Positions 1 through 12,600 of a stretch of 64,000 nucleotides of DNA are shown one piece after another. Position 1 is the stretch's first letter. Each line of letters starts with the position of its first letter. The translations under genes and the position numbers were made by a program. This DNA comes from Hybos culiciformis (lineage: Eukaryota > Arthropoda > Insecta > Diptera > Hybotidae): contig OZ023274.1 in assembly GCA_964007475.1 (NCBI GenBank), positions 36,479,816 through 36,543,815 on the forward strand. Direction: 5' to 3'. The notes beneath the pieces are model-generated. The model was not told the origin of the DNA. It did not search any database and worked only from the letters and a program-made list of their open reading frames with translations.

Positions 1-13
1 AAATTAGTTCAAA

Positions 14-391
14 ATGAGCTCAAGAGAAAACTTTATAATAAAAGAAATAATGAAAAGTGAGGGGGCTAAGGTAAAGGCTAAAGAAGTAGCTATACCAGCA
101 AAATTGTATCTGGTGCCGAGTCCATTGTGGGCTGGGTCTAAGCCCGTCGTTGGGTGGATAAGTGACAATGAACACCAAAGGGCTCATAACAATATTTATA
201 GGACGTCTTTTGAGAAGAAGGTGAAAAGTAGATTACAACAAAAAGAATATTCAAGAAACCCCAACCAATCCAAAAAGAAAAAAAAAAAACTAAATCTAAA
301 TGACAATGACGTCATTCTTCAGCTTATGGCTATGGCCATTTATATCTGGACCTTAAATCAGCATTTATTTTTACTTGATAGGACCTGTTGA
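14..391 (+). CDS. Hypothetical 125-residue ORF at the window edge
   Basis: An open frame begins at an ATG and runs 125 codons to a stop. The product is Lys/Arg-rich, with a basic run of six lysines near residues 87-92, and I see no known domain. Its base composition (residues 20-85, GC-richer with mixed codon use) differs from the AT-rich DNA around it, so it may be a coding exon, a LINE ORF1 remnant or chance. The window starts only 13 bases upstream, so a longer 5' part cannot be ruled out. I do not recognise it. Confidence 0.2.
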   Translation: MSSRENFIIKEIMKSEGAKVKAKEVAIPAKLYLVPSPLWAGSKPVVGWISDNEHQRAHNNIYRTSFEKKVKSRLQQKEYSRNPNQSKKKKKKLNLNDNDVILQLMAMAIYIWTLNQHLFLLDRTC

Positions 392-1627
392 ATAGTTTAG
401 TAACAAAACATTATTTGTTTTATACAATTATTGATTTTATTTGAAAAAAAAATTTAAAATAAACTTAATTTTAATCTAAAACATGAAAAATTGTTGATTG
501 ATGATTTTTTGTATCAATTTGTTTCATACATAAATGGATTATTTTGCAAATTTAAAAAAAATATTTGGTTTTTTCTTTAATTTCAGGAATTTCTTTGTGG
601 TTATATACATATACCGTTTTTCTAATTTACTATTTTTATATTAATTAATATATATTCTTTTATTTTATCATTAACAAAGATTTATGTTAAAATTGCTATA
701 ATTTTGTTTTATTTACTATTATCACAACAAAATTATATATAAACAATTTATTATTTGATTTGAAGAATTATCTTCTTTTGTTTTGCGTACTTTATGAGGT
801 CTTGTTTGGTTTCAGGTTTCGTGATCTGTTAATTTCTAATGTTTTTGTTCCATGTAGGTGAGAAGATTAGATTGGGCACTTGAACTGTAACGTCAGTTTG
901 GTTCCTTTTTTTGTTTTTGTTGATAATAACAGTATGAATTGTTTTTGAAAAATACACCTCTTTTATATGATCAAATAAATGCATTTACAACACAATTACA
1001 AATAAAACAAAAAAAAATTAATTGTTTTACAAAATATTATCTAAGTGTAATATTTTGTAAATTATGCGTTTTCTTTTTCTTTAAAAATTGCTTAAATAAT
1101 GACCTAATAAAAATGCAAAAAAAAAAACACAAATAAAGAACTTAAAATAATTTTTTTTTTAAATTTATTATTAATTTTCACGGTAACATAACATATTGAA
1201 AGTAAAATGAGTAAAAAGGTAGTATTAGTAAAAAAGGTAGCATTAGAGATGATAAAGTATTACTTGTCACTGGTACGTCTATTATTAAACAATATGAATA
1301 AAAAAATTATTTGTTGTACATTTTTTTAAATAAAATAAAAAATCTTCAACAATATGTTCGACATTTTGGTGGTCTCTGATAGAAAATCAAAAAATTTTAT
1401 TATGCAATGCAACATTTCATATTTTATGTATTATATTCTCATATGTGATGTTATTGAAAGGACAAAAAGTGAACTGGAAAGGAAATATTTGAAAATGTAC
1501 CTATTTAAACTTTGAAGATTTTTTCGTAGTATTAATTCTTGCTTAAAAGCTACAAAATAATTTTTTTAAATCTTTTAATATGGAAGAAAGAACATTAAAA
1601 AAGAATTTGAATGTTTTGTTTCATTGA
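392..1627. other. AT-rich non-coding stretch
   Basis: About 1.2 kb of A/T runs with no coding frame, inverted repeat or RNA gene that I can support. The short ORF at 939-1136 is low-complexity Lys/Phe/Asn sequence from A/T runs and is not called. Confidence 0.6.
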
Positions 1628-2945
1628 GGTTTTTTTTTTTTATTTATTTCAAATGCTTAATACAAGCGAATAAAAAATATAATGATATTAAAATTAAATA
1701 TATATACAATTAATTTAATAAGGGATGTAAAAATATATACAAATCAGTAACATTTACTATTAAATAATGTATCCCTTAGTTTGAATTATTCAAAATAGTA
1801 TAATAAAATTTACTTTTAAAAGAAGGACTTTCGAAAACGTATAACTGAAGCAGGAATTGGTATCGGTTATAAATCTTGAATAGTGAGTTAAGTGGGCTAT
1901 ATTGACCATAATTGGTTCTGGAAAATTGAATACAAATGACATCAAAACTTCTAAGACTTCTTGAGGGCACATTGAAAAATAAGTTAGACGTTAAACAGCT
2001 ACTTGTCGTTTTTCCTTCGATGACTTTATGGATAAAGCTGAACGACAAATAAGCTCTTCTATTCTCCAGACTTGGGAAATTTAGAAGTTGAAGTCTGTGA
2101 GTGTATGGAGGTAGATTCAAATTATCCTGCCAATTGAGGCGCCTTAAAGCGAAACGAAGGAAATTTTTTTGAACCGATTCCAATCTAGAGATATGAGTAG
2201 CGTAGAATGGATTCCAGACCTGGCAAGAATATTCCAATATGGGACGAACAAAAGAAGAATATAGAAGCTTCATAACATATGGATCATTGAATTGTTTAGA
2301 TTGCCTCTTGATAAAACCAAGAACACGCAGTGCCTTACTTGTAACAAAATCGATATGTTTAATAAAATTCAACTTTTCATCCAACAAAACTCCAAGATCA
2401 GTGGTCTCTACTTCCCTTGTTAAAGTAGAGGATCCAACACTGTATTGAAAATCAAAAATGTTCTTCTTTCTACAGAATGACATTGAGTGACACTTATTAA
2501 CGTTTAATTGAAGATTATTTGAGGTACACCAATTACAAAATGATTCGATATCATTTTGCAAGTCAATGCAGTCGGAATAACTAGTTATGGACTTGAAAAT
2601 TTTTGCGTCATCTGCGTAAATAAGAACTTCAGATGAATTTAATATATTTGGAAGATCATTTATAAATAAAATAAAGAAAATAGGACCAAGATGACTACCT
2701 TGTGGAACACCACAATTTACCAAAAACGGTGCTGATAAGAAGTTATTAAAAGAAATTTGATAATAACGATTAGATAAGTAATCATATATCCAATCGACAA
2801 AAGCTGAATGAAAGCCCATTTTGTTCAATTTACAAATTAGGGTTTTGTGGCATAATTTGTCAAAAGCTTTCGAAAAATCTGTAAAAATACAGAAAAATAA
2901 ACAAAATTGACTGCCAATCTCTTCAACATTGACAGTCAATATGGT
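1628..2945 (-). mobile_element. 5'-truncated non-LTR retrotransposon (LINE) with reverse transcriptase
   Basis: The minus-strand frame 2939-1776 (387 codons) encodes the core and C-terminal part of a LINE reverse transcriptase. Visible motifs are the palm motif FTDFSKAFD, the GVPQGSHLGP block with FILFINDL, and the catalytic YADD, followed by a thumb and C-terminal region typical of Jockey/CR1-like elements. The endonuclease and the start of the RT are missing, so the copy is 5' truncated, the usual result of target-primed reverse transcription. Downstream on the same strand the 3' UTR ends in an A-run (T-run at about 1628-1641 on the plus strand), which I take as the poly(A) tail. The frame is uninterrupted over 387 codons, so the copy is probably fairly young. 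The exact clade is undetermined. Confidence 0.85.
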
Positions 2946-3830
2946 TTTACAGACAATTTATCGCTTTAATAAAAACCTCAATGATGAAAGATTGAATAAT
3001 TAATGTTAAAACGATTTGAAAATTAATTTTTTTTTTTGTGTTTTTGAGATGAATTTATAATACATATTATCATATTATATTTTTTTATTTATTAAGAAAT
3101 TTTTCAGTTATAATGTAATCATAATATCTAAATGTTCTCGTCGTCGCCGTGAGAAGGCTTAATGCGAGATATGATTAAAAATAAATATCTTCAAAACATT
3201 TTAAAAAATGTAGGATTTCTAAAATTAATTTAGTCTTTTGAAAAATATAAAAAAAAGCACCATCAATTTCTCTCCAAATGATATTTTAATTTCACATCGT
3301 ATATGGAAAACCAGAAAAATAAAACTTATGAAAAAATTTATTACATTTTTTAGAATTACACACAAAGCTTTGTTTTATTTTTCAACTTTTTTTACAAAAT
3401 TAATTCTTGCTAAAAAATTATTTTTAACATTATTAGTCTATTAGACTCAAATATATATTAAAAAATAAAATATTGTACAAATGTCAAAAAACTAATTTTT
3501 TAATTGTGGAATTTAAAAAAAAATTAATTGTATAATTAATTACATTCAGTCCCTTTTCTGAACACCAAACAAATTAAATACGATATAAAAAAATGTACTT
3601 CAATTTTTCTCTTACATACATAATACATAAATAATTTGAAATTAATGTTTTCTTAAATTTGGGATATAAATAATTTCCATTATCTTTAGTTAGTACAAAG
3701 CTGTCAAATATATAGATACAACCCTCAGCATTATGCATGTTAAATTTAGAAATTTTCTTTCTTAAATATAAAAATTTGATTGATTAAAATTAGTAAATAA
3801 TTTAAAATGAATAATGCCAAAAAAACTAAA
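2946..3830. other. AT-rich spacer
   Basis: Low-complexity AT-rich DNA between the LINE and the Tc1 remnant. The ORF at 3238-3444 is Phe/Lys/Ile low-complexity sequence and not convincing. Confidence 0.5.
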
Positions 3831-4680
3831 AAGTGTAGTCAAAAAATTGTCCGTATGATATTAATATGTACGTGAATTAGTACAAATGCACGAGATTAGT
3901 ATAAAATCAATATCAAAAAATATCCACGAGATTACCTTTTTTTTAAAAAAATATGTAGTCGTTGCCAAAAAACACAAAAAAAATTTTTAATGCGGTATTT
4001 TAGTCAAAATACAAATTTAAAGCCATGTCTGAATCGCATCGTAAAATTCCAGTGGATGTGAGAAAACTGATAATAAAATTAAATGGGGAGGGCAGAAGCC
4101 TGTCTCAGAATGCGAAAATAAAAGAAAAAACGAAATCTTCCGTCAAAAATACCAAAAATTTTGAAATTGCTTTAGGAAGAGGTCGGAAATTTTTCTTATT
4201 GCCTTATTAATCAAGCGCATGAAGAAGATACATTTGTAAGTGCTGTAAAAATTGATGCCATGTTTTTATCAACGAAAATGTAAATTTAATATCTCATTAA
4301 ATGGAATAAATGCGCGTAAAAATCTTGCGCTAAAAAAATTAACACTCAAAAACGATTAAAATATGCAAAAGAGTTTGTTTCAAAGCTATACGATTTTGAG
4401 ATAACATTTTGTTTGTGAATGAATCAAAATATAACATTTTAGGTTCAGACAGTCGTAGTTTTATGTGGCGAAAACAATGCACAAAACTGTTAAAAAAAAA
4501 ATCTAAATTTACATTCAAACACGGAGGTGGAAGTTTGATGGGTAAAAACGATGAAGGAAGCTTAGTTTTTGTACAAAATACAATGGACATGATCCAATAT
4601 TTTAAAATATTACAAGAGAAATTCAAAGCTAGTGTCGTTAAATTAAATATGAATATTAATTTTTCATTGATTCAGCCCTA
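3831..4680 (+). pseudogene. Decayed Tc1-like DNA transposon (transposase pseudogene)
   Basis: A frame from 4025 starts with MSESHRKIPVDVRKLIIKLN followed by a GEGRSLSQ block, the N-terminal helix-turn-helix of Tc1-type transposases, and ends at about 4210 in a GRGRK-like stretch. The middle is missing or scrambled. Transposase similarity resumes at about 4340-4675, with recognisable pieces around the catalytic region (FVNESKYNILGSDSR, TFKHGGGSLM) and a downstream block ending in VVKLNMN. The first catalytic Asp is replaced in the FVNESK motif (family: VDESK). Frameshifts and the loss of several hundred bases make it non-functional. A possible left end lies near 3831 (AGTGTAGTCAAAAAATTG). No matching right end was found because a LINE piece adjoins at about 4681. 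Confidence 0.75.
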
Positions 4681-5220
4681 CTAGCTTTTGTTCACTAGTT
4701 TCAAAACCTCCCTGCCGACGGATTTCACCTTGTCGAGGTGGTGGGGCTTAAGTAAATTCGACAGCGACGACTCGCCCACTTGTAGTTTACAGAAATATGT
4801 CGTGAAAATCGAGTGGCCATTATATGGATTAAAGGCCACTCGGACGTAGAGGGCAATATGAGAGCCGACAGTCTTGCAAGGTTTGGAAACAGGGGCACTC
4901 TGGAAAGAGTACAATCTTTCAGGGGCTGACTAAAAGCCAGAATAGACAGTGAGGGCTGAGAAAAACACAGTGAAATCTGGCGGCAAACGGAGGGAAACAA
5001 AACCACCAAAAAGGTTTGGGGAGATTTGGACAGAGAAAAGTCTAAACAGATTTTAAGCCTTGATAGGAATAATCTGCGATTTTTCACTGGTATACATACA
5101 GGGCACTTCTTCAGAAACCACGAGTTCCGAATAGGGAGGGCCGATACGGGAATATGCAGGGGTTGTGGAGAAGAACCCGAAACCTCACCTAACCTAGTTT
5201 CAGAACCTACGTGAAGAAAA
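4681..5220. mobile_element. Rearranged fragment of an RNase H-bearing LINE (R1/I/Loa-type)
   Basis: On the plus strand, about 4830-5214, the translation reads WIKGHSDVEGNMRADSLARF, the C-terminal half of a LINE-type RNase H domain. It continues, with one in-frame stop, through a KQILSLDRNNLRFFTGIHTG block and a CRGCGEEPET zinc-knuckle-like block, the usual C-terminal tail of such polyproteins. At 4683-4780 the minus strand encodes GESSLSNLLKPHHLDKVKSV, which resembles the last residues of the same kind of polyprotein. The two parts therefore lie in opposite orientations. This fits an internal inversion made during insertion (twin priming), but a later rearrangement is possible. GC content is clearly higher than in the flanks. 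Confidence 0.65.
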
Positions 5221-6662
5221 ACTCCTTCTAAACTGATCGCAGGCTAGTAGGGAAGATAATGATTATTGTTAGTCAAGAAAATAAAGAATAAGTAGAGTTA
5301 AAGAAAATTTTGGTGAAAAGTTTAATCAAATAGTTTTGGAAACAAGAAAAAACTAGTGAGATCTATGAAAAACCGATTAATCGAAAAATTAAGATTTACG
5401 GACTGTTTATCTTAAGCTAGTTTATCGTAAATCAGCTATTCATACGAATTTATTCTTGTTTTGATCGTACCAACAATTTTTTGAGGCGGTGTATGTGAGA
5501 ACTTTTTTTTTATTTTTGTATTTCTGAGTTCTGTCCCAATGTTGTTTGTTAGTTAATGAAATTATGTGTGTTAAATTTGAAATTACTTATTATCGATCAA
5601 ATCTAAGTCATCGTCAGAGCGATATAATTGCACATAAACTAAAATCTGAAATGTTTTTAACATGTTTTTGTTGTTTTTTCTTTTTGTGTTGTGATGTTAA
5701 AATTTTTCAAAAAACATTATTAATTTTAATTTTTTGCTTCATTTACTAATTAATAAAAAGAAAAAACAAATACTTTTTTTTTAAAATATCGAAAAAAAGT
5801 AAAACAAAATAACAATGACTAAACTAACTTTAAATGTATACTTAAAAAATTTTAATGTTATGGAAATTTAGAATTTACCTTTGCAAAATTTAAAAACTCT
5901 TATGCTTAGCCTAAGAACATAGTGTAAAAATAAATGAGTATATCTGGATTGAATTTGTATGATTTATATAAATTTTTATTCAATTTAATTTAGTTTTTTC
6001 ATAAAAAATGAATATTAATGATTCAATAAGTTACTTTTAATAATGATTTTTTTTTGGTTTTAATGTAGATAATCTTGTTTTACAAATTAAACTTTAATTT
6101 TTCTATATACATTTTCATACCGTTTCCTACATTTGTTACGATTTTTATACATACGAGATTTTATTGTTTTTTAATTCACTAATAAGCCACTTGATATTTA
6201 TATTGTCGTTGGACAAATAGAACATATGTAAAACATAAAAAGCCCTCCTCTTACAACTTGGGTGAACCAAAATTTAATATAATTATTAAAATATATTTTT
6301 AATATGTTTTTTTTTATTACATGTAATTTGTAAACAATTAATTATATTATATTCATATTTACATATAAGTAAATATTTATACATCTCATGGTTTTTTTTT
6401 CAAGCGTACCGGTTGCTAAAAATTAATAAAAAGTTATAAGTATTTTAAAACTTAATTAATTATAACAAAAATAATAATTTTTTTTCAGTAAAACATTTTT
6501 ATGTCATAATTTTTTTAATAATTGTTTTTTTTTTAATTATTTTTCTTAACTTGACGTAAATGTTCAAATTTTACTTTAAATTTTAGTAATACGACAGTTC
6601 GATCGTAAATTTTGAGAATTATAATGTTCTTATCCTATTGCATAATACGTAGCACTTAAGAC
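5221..6662. other. AT-rich intergenic stretch downstream of the Tejas-like gene
   Basis: About 1.4 kb with no supported coding sequence. The frame at 5546-5749 is Phe/Cys-rich low-complexity. The region includes the 3' flank of the minus-strand LOTUS-Tudor gene. I found no clear AATAAA on that strand within the first 200 bases after the stop codon, so the poly(A) site is not placed. Confidence 0.5.
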
Positions 6663-9600
6663 CTAGATATCGATTAACAAATTATTTAATTGTGCTTGTA
6701 AATGTTTTCTTATATGTTCAGTCATATTTTTGTTTTCTAGTTCTTTATGAATTCGTTTGAAAAGAGAGGATTTGCCCTTTTCTATAATCTCAAAAGGTGG
6801 ATAGTCGTATGGATTTATGGTTTCTAGGTATTCTACTTCTTGCTGGATATGGTCAAAAGATCTCTCTAACAAATCCTTTAAAAAATCATTACTCCCTGTT
6901 TCTTCATTACTTACTATTACATTCAAACGACAAATTTTGTTATTACTCAAAGCACCAATAATCGTTCCTATAATAAAAAAAACAATATTTTTTTTTGACA
7001 AATGTTTGGTAAAATAAATTTATATAGCATAATGATTCTCTTATTATATTACTTTAACTGTCGGGTTAGAAGATAAGACAAAATCGATCTACAACCAAAT
7101 TGATCTACAACCAAATTGATCTACAACCAAATTGATCGTAAAAAATTATTCCCAAGCTACAAACTACAAAAAAGAATAATCAAATTAAATTAAATTTTTT
7201 GACAATAAGCAAAGGTAGTATTTCGGGCGCTACAAAATTTTGTAAAATTTTATTAAAAGAACAAAAAAGAAAAGGAATACTTTGAAGTAGTACTGGCGCT
7301 GAGAATACCTTAATATTTTTATTCAAATACTTTTCTTTCTATACTCAATATTTTGTCATAAAAATTTCTGTTCAAATGTAGTACATATATATAATATAAA
7401 TATTGCAAGGAATATTAACAACTTATTTTTAAAAAATATTGCAAGGATTATTAAAAATTTCTTTGATGGAGTTAAAAAATTGTTATAATTTAATAAATAT
7501 TCTTTCTTTAAAAACCTTGCTCCCAAAAAGCATCTTAAACGCTGGATCAATATTATTTTTAAATGTAAAAAACAGATTTTTTTAAAGGAGTTGGTACTTT
7601 TACGAAATTAATTATTTGATTGGTTATTCAATTTAATATTATAAATTTATATACATATTATCACAAAGTGAGTACTTACTCTATGATATTATTGAATTAA
7701 ATATTATAGAGTTACTTATTTAAATGTTATATTGCAAATATAGTAATTAAAATAAAGGGAAAACAATATTAAAATAAATACGTTTTTCCATTTGATTGTC
7801 GCCAATGTTTCTAAAAAAAACCCCTAGTAGGTACGAGCCCTGCATCATAAGACCTCGTACGCGAAAAATAGCAATTTTGGCCTGTTTTTTGGAATTTCAA
7901 AGGCGTTTTTTGGCTCTCTCCTTTATTTTATCGCCAAAACCTAAAAAGCTAAAATTAACTACTCCCAAATGCCCTTCAAAATGCATCTTTCGAAAATTTC
8001 TGCGATGCCCACAAAAAAAGTTGAAAAAGTAGACTTTTGGAAAATAATTTTTTTCTCAAAATTTAACTTAAAAAATTTTTTTTTTTTTAAAGACCAAAAA
8101 CTCCTAAAAAAGGTTGGTTTAAACGAAAAAAATACAAAACTGGAGAAAACTGAAAAAAAGTAGAACAAACTCAAAAAAAAAAACCCGTACGAGGTCTTAT
8201 GATGCAGGGCTCGTATATAGTTTAAAATTGTTTGAATTTGTATTGAAAAATTTTAATGAAAAGAAAATTATTCTTATTTTACTTGTTTATTTTTTCGAAA
8301 CTATTTTAAAATTGAAATCATTTAAAAGTAGACCCAAAAATTTGAATTGTTTTGCGGAGTTCTAATTTCTAAATTTCCCTTTGTAGAATTTTAAAATAAA
8401 ATTGCATTTCGAAACCACTTACTGCAAAAATTTTCCTACTTTTTAAATTTTATTTGTAAAAACGTGGTGGTTCTAAAACTAGAAAACCTAAAAATTTAAA
8501 TCCGATTTCAATTTTTCTAAATAATCAGTGGTATTGCAACGAAATCGTAATGTAATAAGACTTTGTTTGCGAATGACTCATTGGTATACTATTTGGGCGA
8601 AAATACAGATGAGTGTATGCAGAATATTAATTCAGAATTAGAAAATCTAGTGTTCTGGTTTCAGATGAATAAGCTAAAGTTGAACACAAAAAATACTAAG
8701 TGTATGGTAATCAATGGTAAGAATGAAATTAACATTAAAACAGATAAAAATAATATCAAAATTGTGGATGAAATGAAATATCTGGGAATTGATAAAAAAT
8801 TAGAATTCAAAACACAATTCAATAATATTTGTAAAAAATAGCAAAAAAAATAATTTTTTTTTCATAAATAAGAAAAAAATTAACGCTTAAAAGTGTAATA
8901 AAATTTTATAACATATTTGTGAAGCCCCATTTTTACGCATAACATTCATGGCAAATGAGGAGGTATTTTAGATATTACAGAAGCTGCAGAATCGAGCAAT
9001 GAGGATTATTCTGAAAGTTATATAGGAATCATTAAAATGGAAGAGAATTAAACAAAGGATTGTCATGAATGTGTGGGTTATCGTTTTCAAGATGAAGACA
9101 ATTTGTACTCTAAATATAAAAATAAGAGAATAAAATAAAAAAATAAAAAAATAAAAAATAAAAAATAAATTTATTACGATATTAAAATATTACCTGTTTT
9201 CAGACCGGAGTTTAATATTGTAATGAAAGTATTTAATGCTGATGAATTCCAAAGCTTAATGCGTCTTATTCCTGATAATTCACCTCTCAAGGCTTGACGT
9301 GGTAACTTTGAAAAGTTTTTTTTCAAGTATTTCAAACTGGAAATCTTACACTTTCTAAATGTTCCATAATCAACACAAAACACTTTGATTTCGTCATTTG
9401 CAGTATGACTCATTTTAACAAATTCTAGAACTTCAGCACGATACCATTTATTTTTATAATGTATAGCACAACATATTCCTGGATATATGTGAGGATGTTC
9501 CATATATAATTCATTTGCAATTTGATTATAATATATATTAAGTTCATACATTAACGAATCCAATGGATGGTTATTTTCCACAACTTCATGAAACCAAAAT

Positions 9601-12600
9601 CTATTAGGGTTATGAACCGCAGTTACATCTAGAATAAAACTGAAGCCATCCCTGAAATAGGATGGTAATTCAATTGGAGGGATTGATACACTTACATCTA
9701 ATGGTAAGTCAATCAGAAAAATAGGGTCATTATGGGAAAGCATTGGCAGAGCAGCTTCTGATTTTTGAGGTTCTTCCACTGTTTTCCATTGTGAATCATT
9801 TTTAGGAAATCTAGAATTTTCCGTGGTAACAGAACATTCCATTTCGTTTTTGTTTTCTAAATTTTTTCGAATTTTTGAAATTTTTTTGTGTTTTTGCTCC
9901 ACAACATTGCTTATGGTCCTTGCAAAGTTGTTTGATTTTATATTTGATCTTTTTTGAGCATTTACCATTTGCTTGATATGCTGGGATTTATTTGTACATA
10001 TCGCACGCACTTTCATTATGTTGTTATCACTATAAGTGAAATATAAGACATCAGGCATTGATTGTAAAAATTTCTCTACGCTATTGAATCCCATTTTTAA
10101 AAAAGGAATTTTTTCTCCGGTAGATTCCGTGTAGTCATAGCAAAGTTGCCGAATTGTTAGATCTGTCAAAAGAATATGTGTATTAAAGAAATACCTAGGT
10201 AAGTAATTAATATTCAAAATCTTATAAATTATTATGATGTTTACATGTACTCCTACCATTCTTATAAACCAAATCTTATAAAGAAATAACTTAGAAAGAA
10301 CATATTGGCCTAATATTGGCTAATAAATTTAATGAATATTTCATAAAAAGTGTTGATGAAATTTACGAAAGTATTCTTAATGTGCCATATAATATTAGAA
10401 TTGAAAATATTGAATGTTCTTTTAAATTTATTGCAGTTAATGTAAGTGACTTAAAAAACATACTTAAATTAATAAATAAAATATTAAATCATAAAAAATA
10501 CATTTTATAAAAAACAACGTTTTTCTTGCGCACTAAAAAGTATAAAATAATGTTACTATGAGTTTCATTTTGGTAACAGACTTTATAACTTTTCTCCGGC
10601 TCATTCAGAGGATTGTGGACACACATACTTGAAACTGATTACAACAGTCTATAACTAGAAACGTGGGCGCATTTTTGAGGTAATACTGTAAATGTGTTGT
10701 AAAAATGTGCCCCACGTTTCTAGTTATAGACTGTTGTAATCATTTTCAAGTATGTGTGTCCACAATCCTCTGAATGAGCCGGAGAAAAGTTATTAAGTCT
10801 GTTACCAAAATGAAACTCATAGTAACATTATTTTATACTTTTTAGTGCGCAAGAAAAACGTTGTTTTTTATAAAATGTATTTTTTATGATTTAATATTTA
10901 TTTTCTACTTTTTAGTTTTGAAGCTGAAACAAAGCAGAATTTTTCTTATAAAATTTGATTGTCAAAATTCCGAAATTTGTGTGGTTAATTATGTCCTCTT
11001 TGTAGGTACAAAATTTGAATAAAATCGGACGAAGTTTTGAAGTCCTCTCCAAGGAAGGTAGAGGAGACCAATAAATTTTTGTTACAAAATTTGTGTGTTT
11101 AATCATTTCTTCTTTTTATGTACCGAATTTGAATAAAATCGTACTTTTGAAGTTCTCCCCATAGGACGTCGCTGGGTAGGAGGCCAATAAATGTTTTGTT
11201 ACGAAATTTGTGTGTTGAATATGGGGCTGTTCACAAATTACGTAACGGCCTAGGGGGGAGGGGGGGGTTTGAAAATTTGTTACGGTTTGTTACGGCGGGG
11301 GGGGGGGGTGTTTAAAGAAATGTTATGTAACCAAATTTCCTCCTTTTTATAAAAAAAATTACACTAAATATAATATTAATGTACGCAAAAAAAAACTTAA
11401 GTTATAATGAATTTTGTTTTGTTTATTCGAATAAAAAAATTGTTCAAAAAGTAATTTAAAAAGTGTTTAACTTTTGTTACGTTATTCTTCTGGGGGGGGG
11501 GGGGTCTTCGGAATTTGTTACGATCTGTTACTATGGGGGGGGGGGGGGGGGTTAAAAAACGGCAAAAAAAGCGTTACGTAATATGTGAACAGTCCCTATG
11601 TCCTTTTTTTATGTACCAAATTTGAAAGAAATCGAACGAACTTTTGAAGTCCTTCCCAAGGAAGGTCGCTGGGTAGGAGGCCAATAAATTTTTTGTTACC
11701 AAATTCGTGTGTTCAATCATTTCTTCTTTTTATGTACTAAATTTGAATGAAATCGGACAAACTTTTGGTTGTGAAAATTTGATTGCAAAATTTCTCGGGC
11801 AGACAAACAGACGAAAAACTTTTCAAATCACGATTAAAGTGGTAGAATATTGTATTGTCATCGGGTTCAGAGCTATATTCAAAATTTCGGAGCTGTAGCT
11901 TGTCGGAAAGTGGTCTAAAATTTGATTACAAAATTTCTAGGACAGACAAACAGACAAGAAAGTGAGTTGATAAAAACGTTGTAATAAAAAAGACTTGAAT
12001 TTAATTAATGTAAAAACGATTCTAGACATATAAGTATTGATTTAATTGGAGAAAATTTTATATCAATATTAAATAATTCTTTAAGATCACGAATTTTTCC
12101 AGATTACTGGAAGGAAAGTGTTGTAATTCCCTTTGAAAAAATTAAAAACACAAAATTATTAAGTGAGCTTAGACCGGTTAATATGATTCTGACGGAGGCC
12201 AAGATTTTTGTAAAATTAGTGAACAACCAGTTAACGAAATATTTGGAAAAAAATAATTTGTTGTACAATCACCAATCTGGATTTAGAAAAGAACATAGCT
12301 GTGAGTCATTAATAAATTTAGTTATAACAAATTGGAAGGTGGCTACTCATGATGGAAAGGTAATAATTGCAATATTTCTAGACTTGAAAAGAGCTTTTGA
12401 AACAATTGATCGCAAATTTCTACTGGGAAAATTGAAAAGCCATGGCATTAATGGCATTGAATTACAATGGTTCAAGTCTTACTTGAACAATCGGAAACAG
12501 AGGACAAAAGTGAATGGAATCTTATCTGATGCTATAGACGTTTTGCTGGGAGTTCTACAAGGTTCAATTTTGGGGGTTCTACTTTTTTTACTTTATATCA

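Noticed and set aside
4725..5087. Minus-strand 120-residue ORF
   Set aside because: It is the antisense shadow of the LINE RNase H fragment on the plus strand.
6663..7001. Stand-alone 112-residue minus-strand gene
   Set aside because: Its first 11 residues translate a polypyrimidine tract ending in TATTATAG. The rest joins in phase to the Tudor exon at 9194, so it is the last exon of the Tejas-like gene.
7081..7140. CRISPR-like array
   Set aside because: Units are directly adjacent with no spacers; it is a simple tandem repeat.
9174..10259. 361-residue single-exon gene as given by the open frame
   Set aside because: The first 32-33 residues and the last 5 read through introns; splice sites at 10162 and 9194 define the real exon.
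10965..11790. CRISPR-like or coding repeat array
   Set aside because: Repeats are contiguous, degenerate and non-coding, within a eukaryotic intron.
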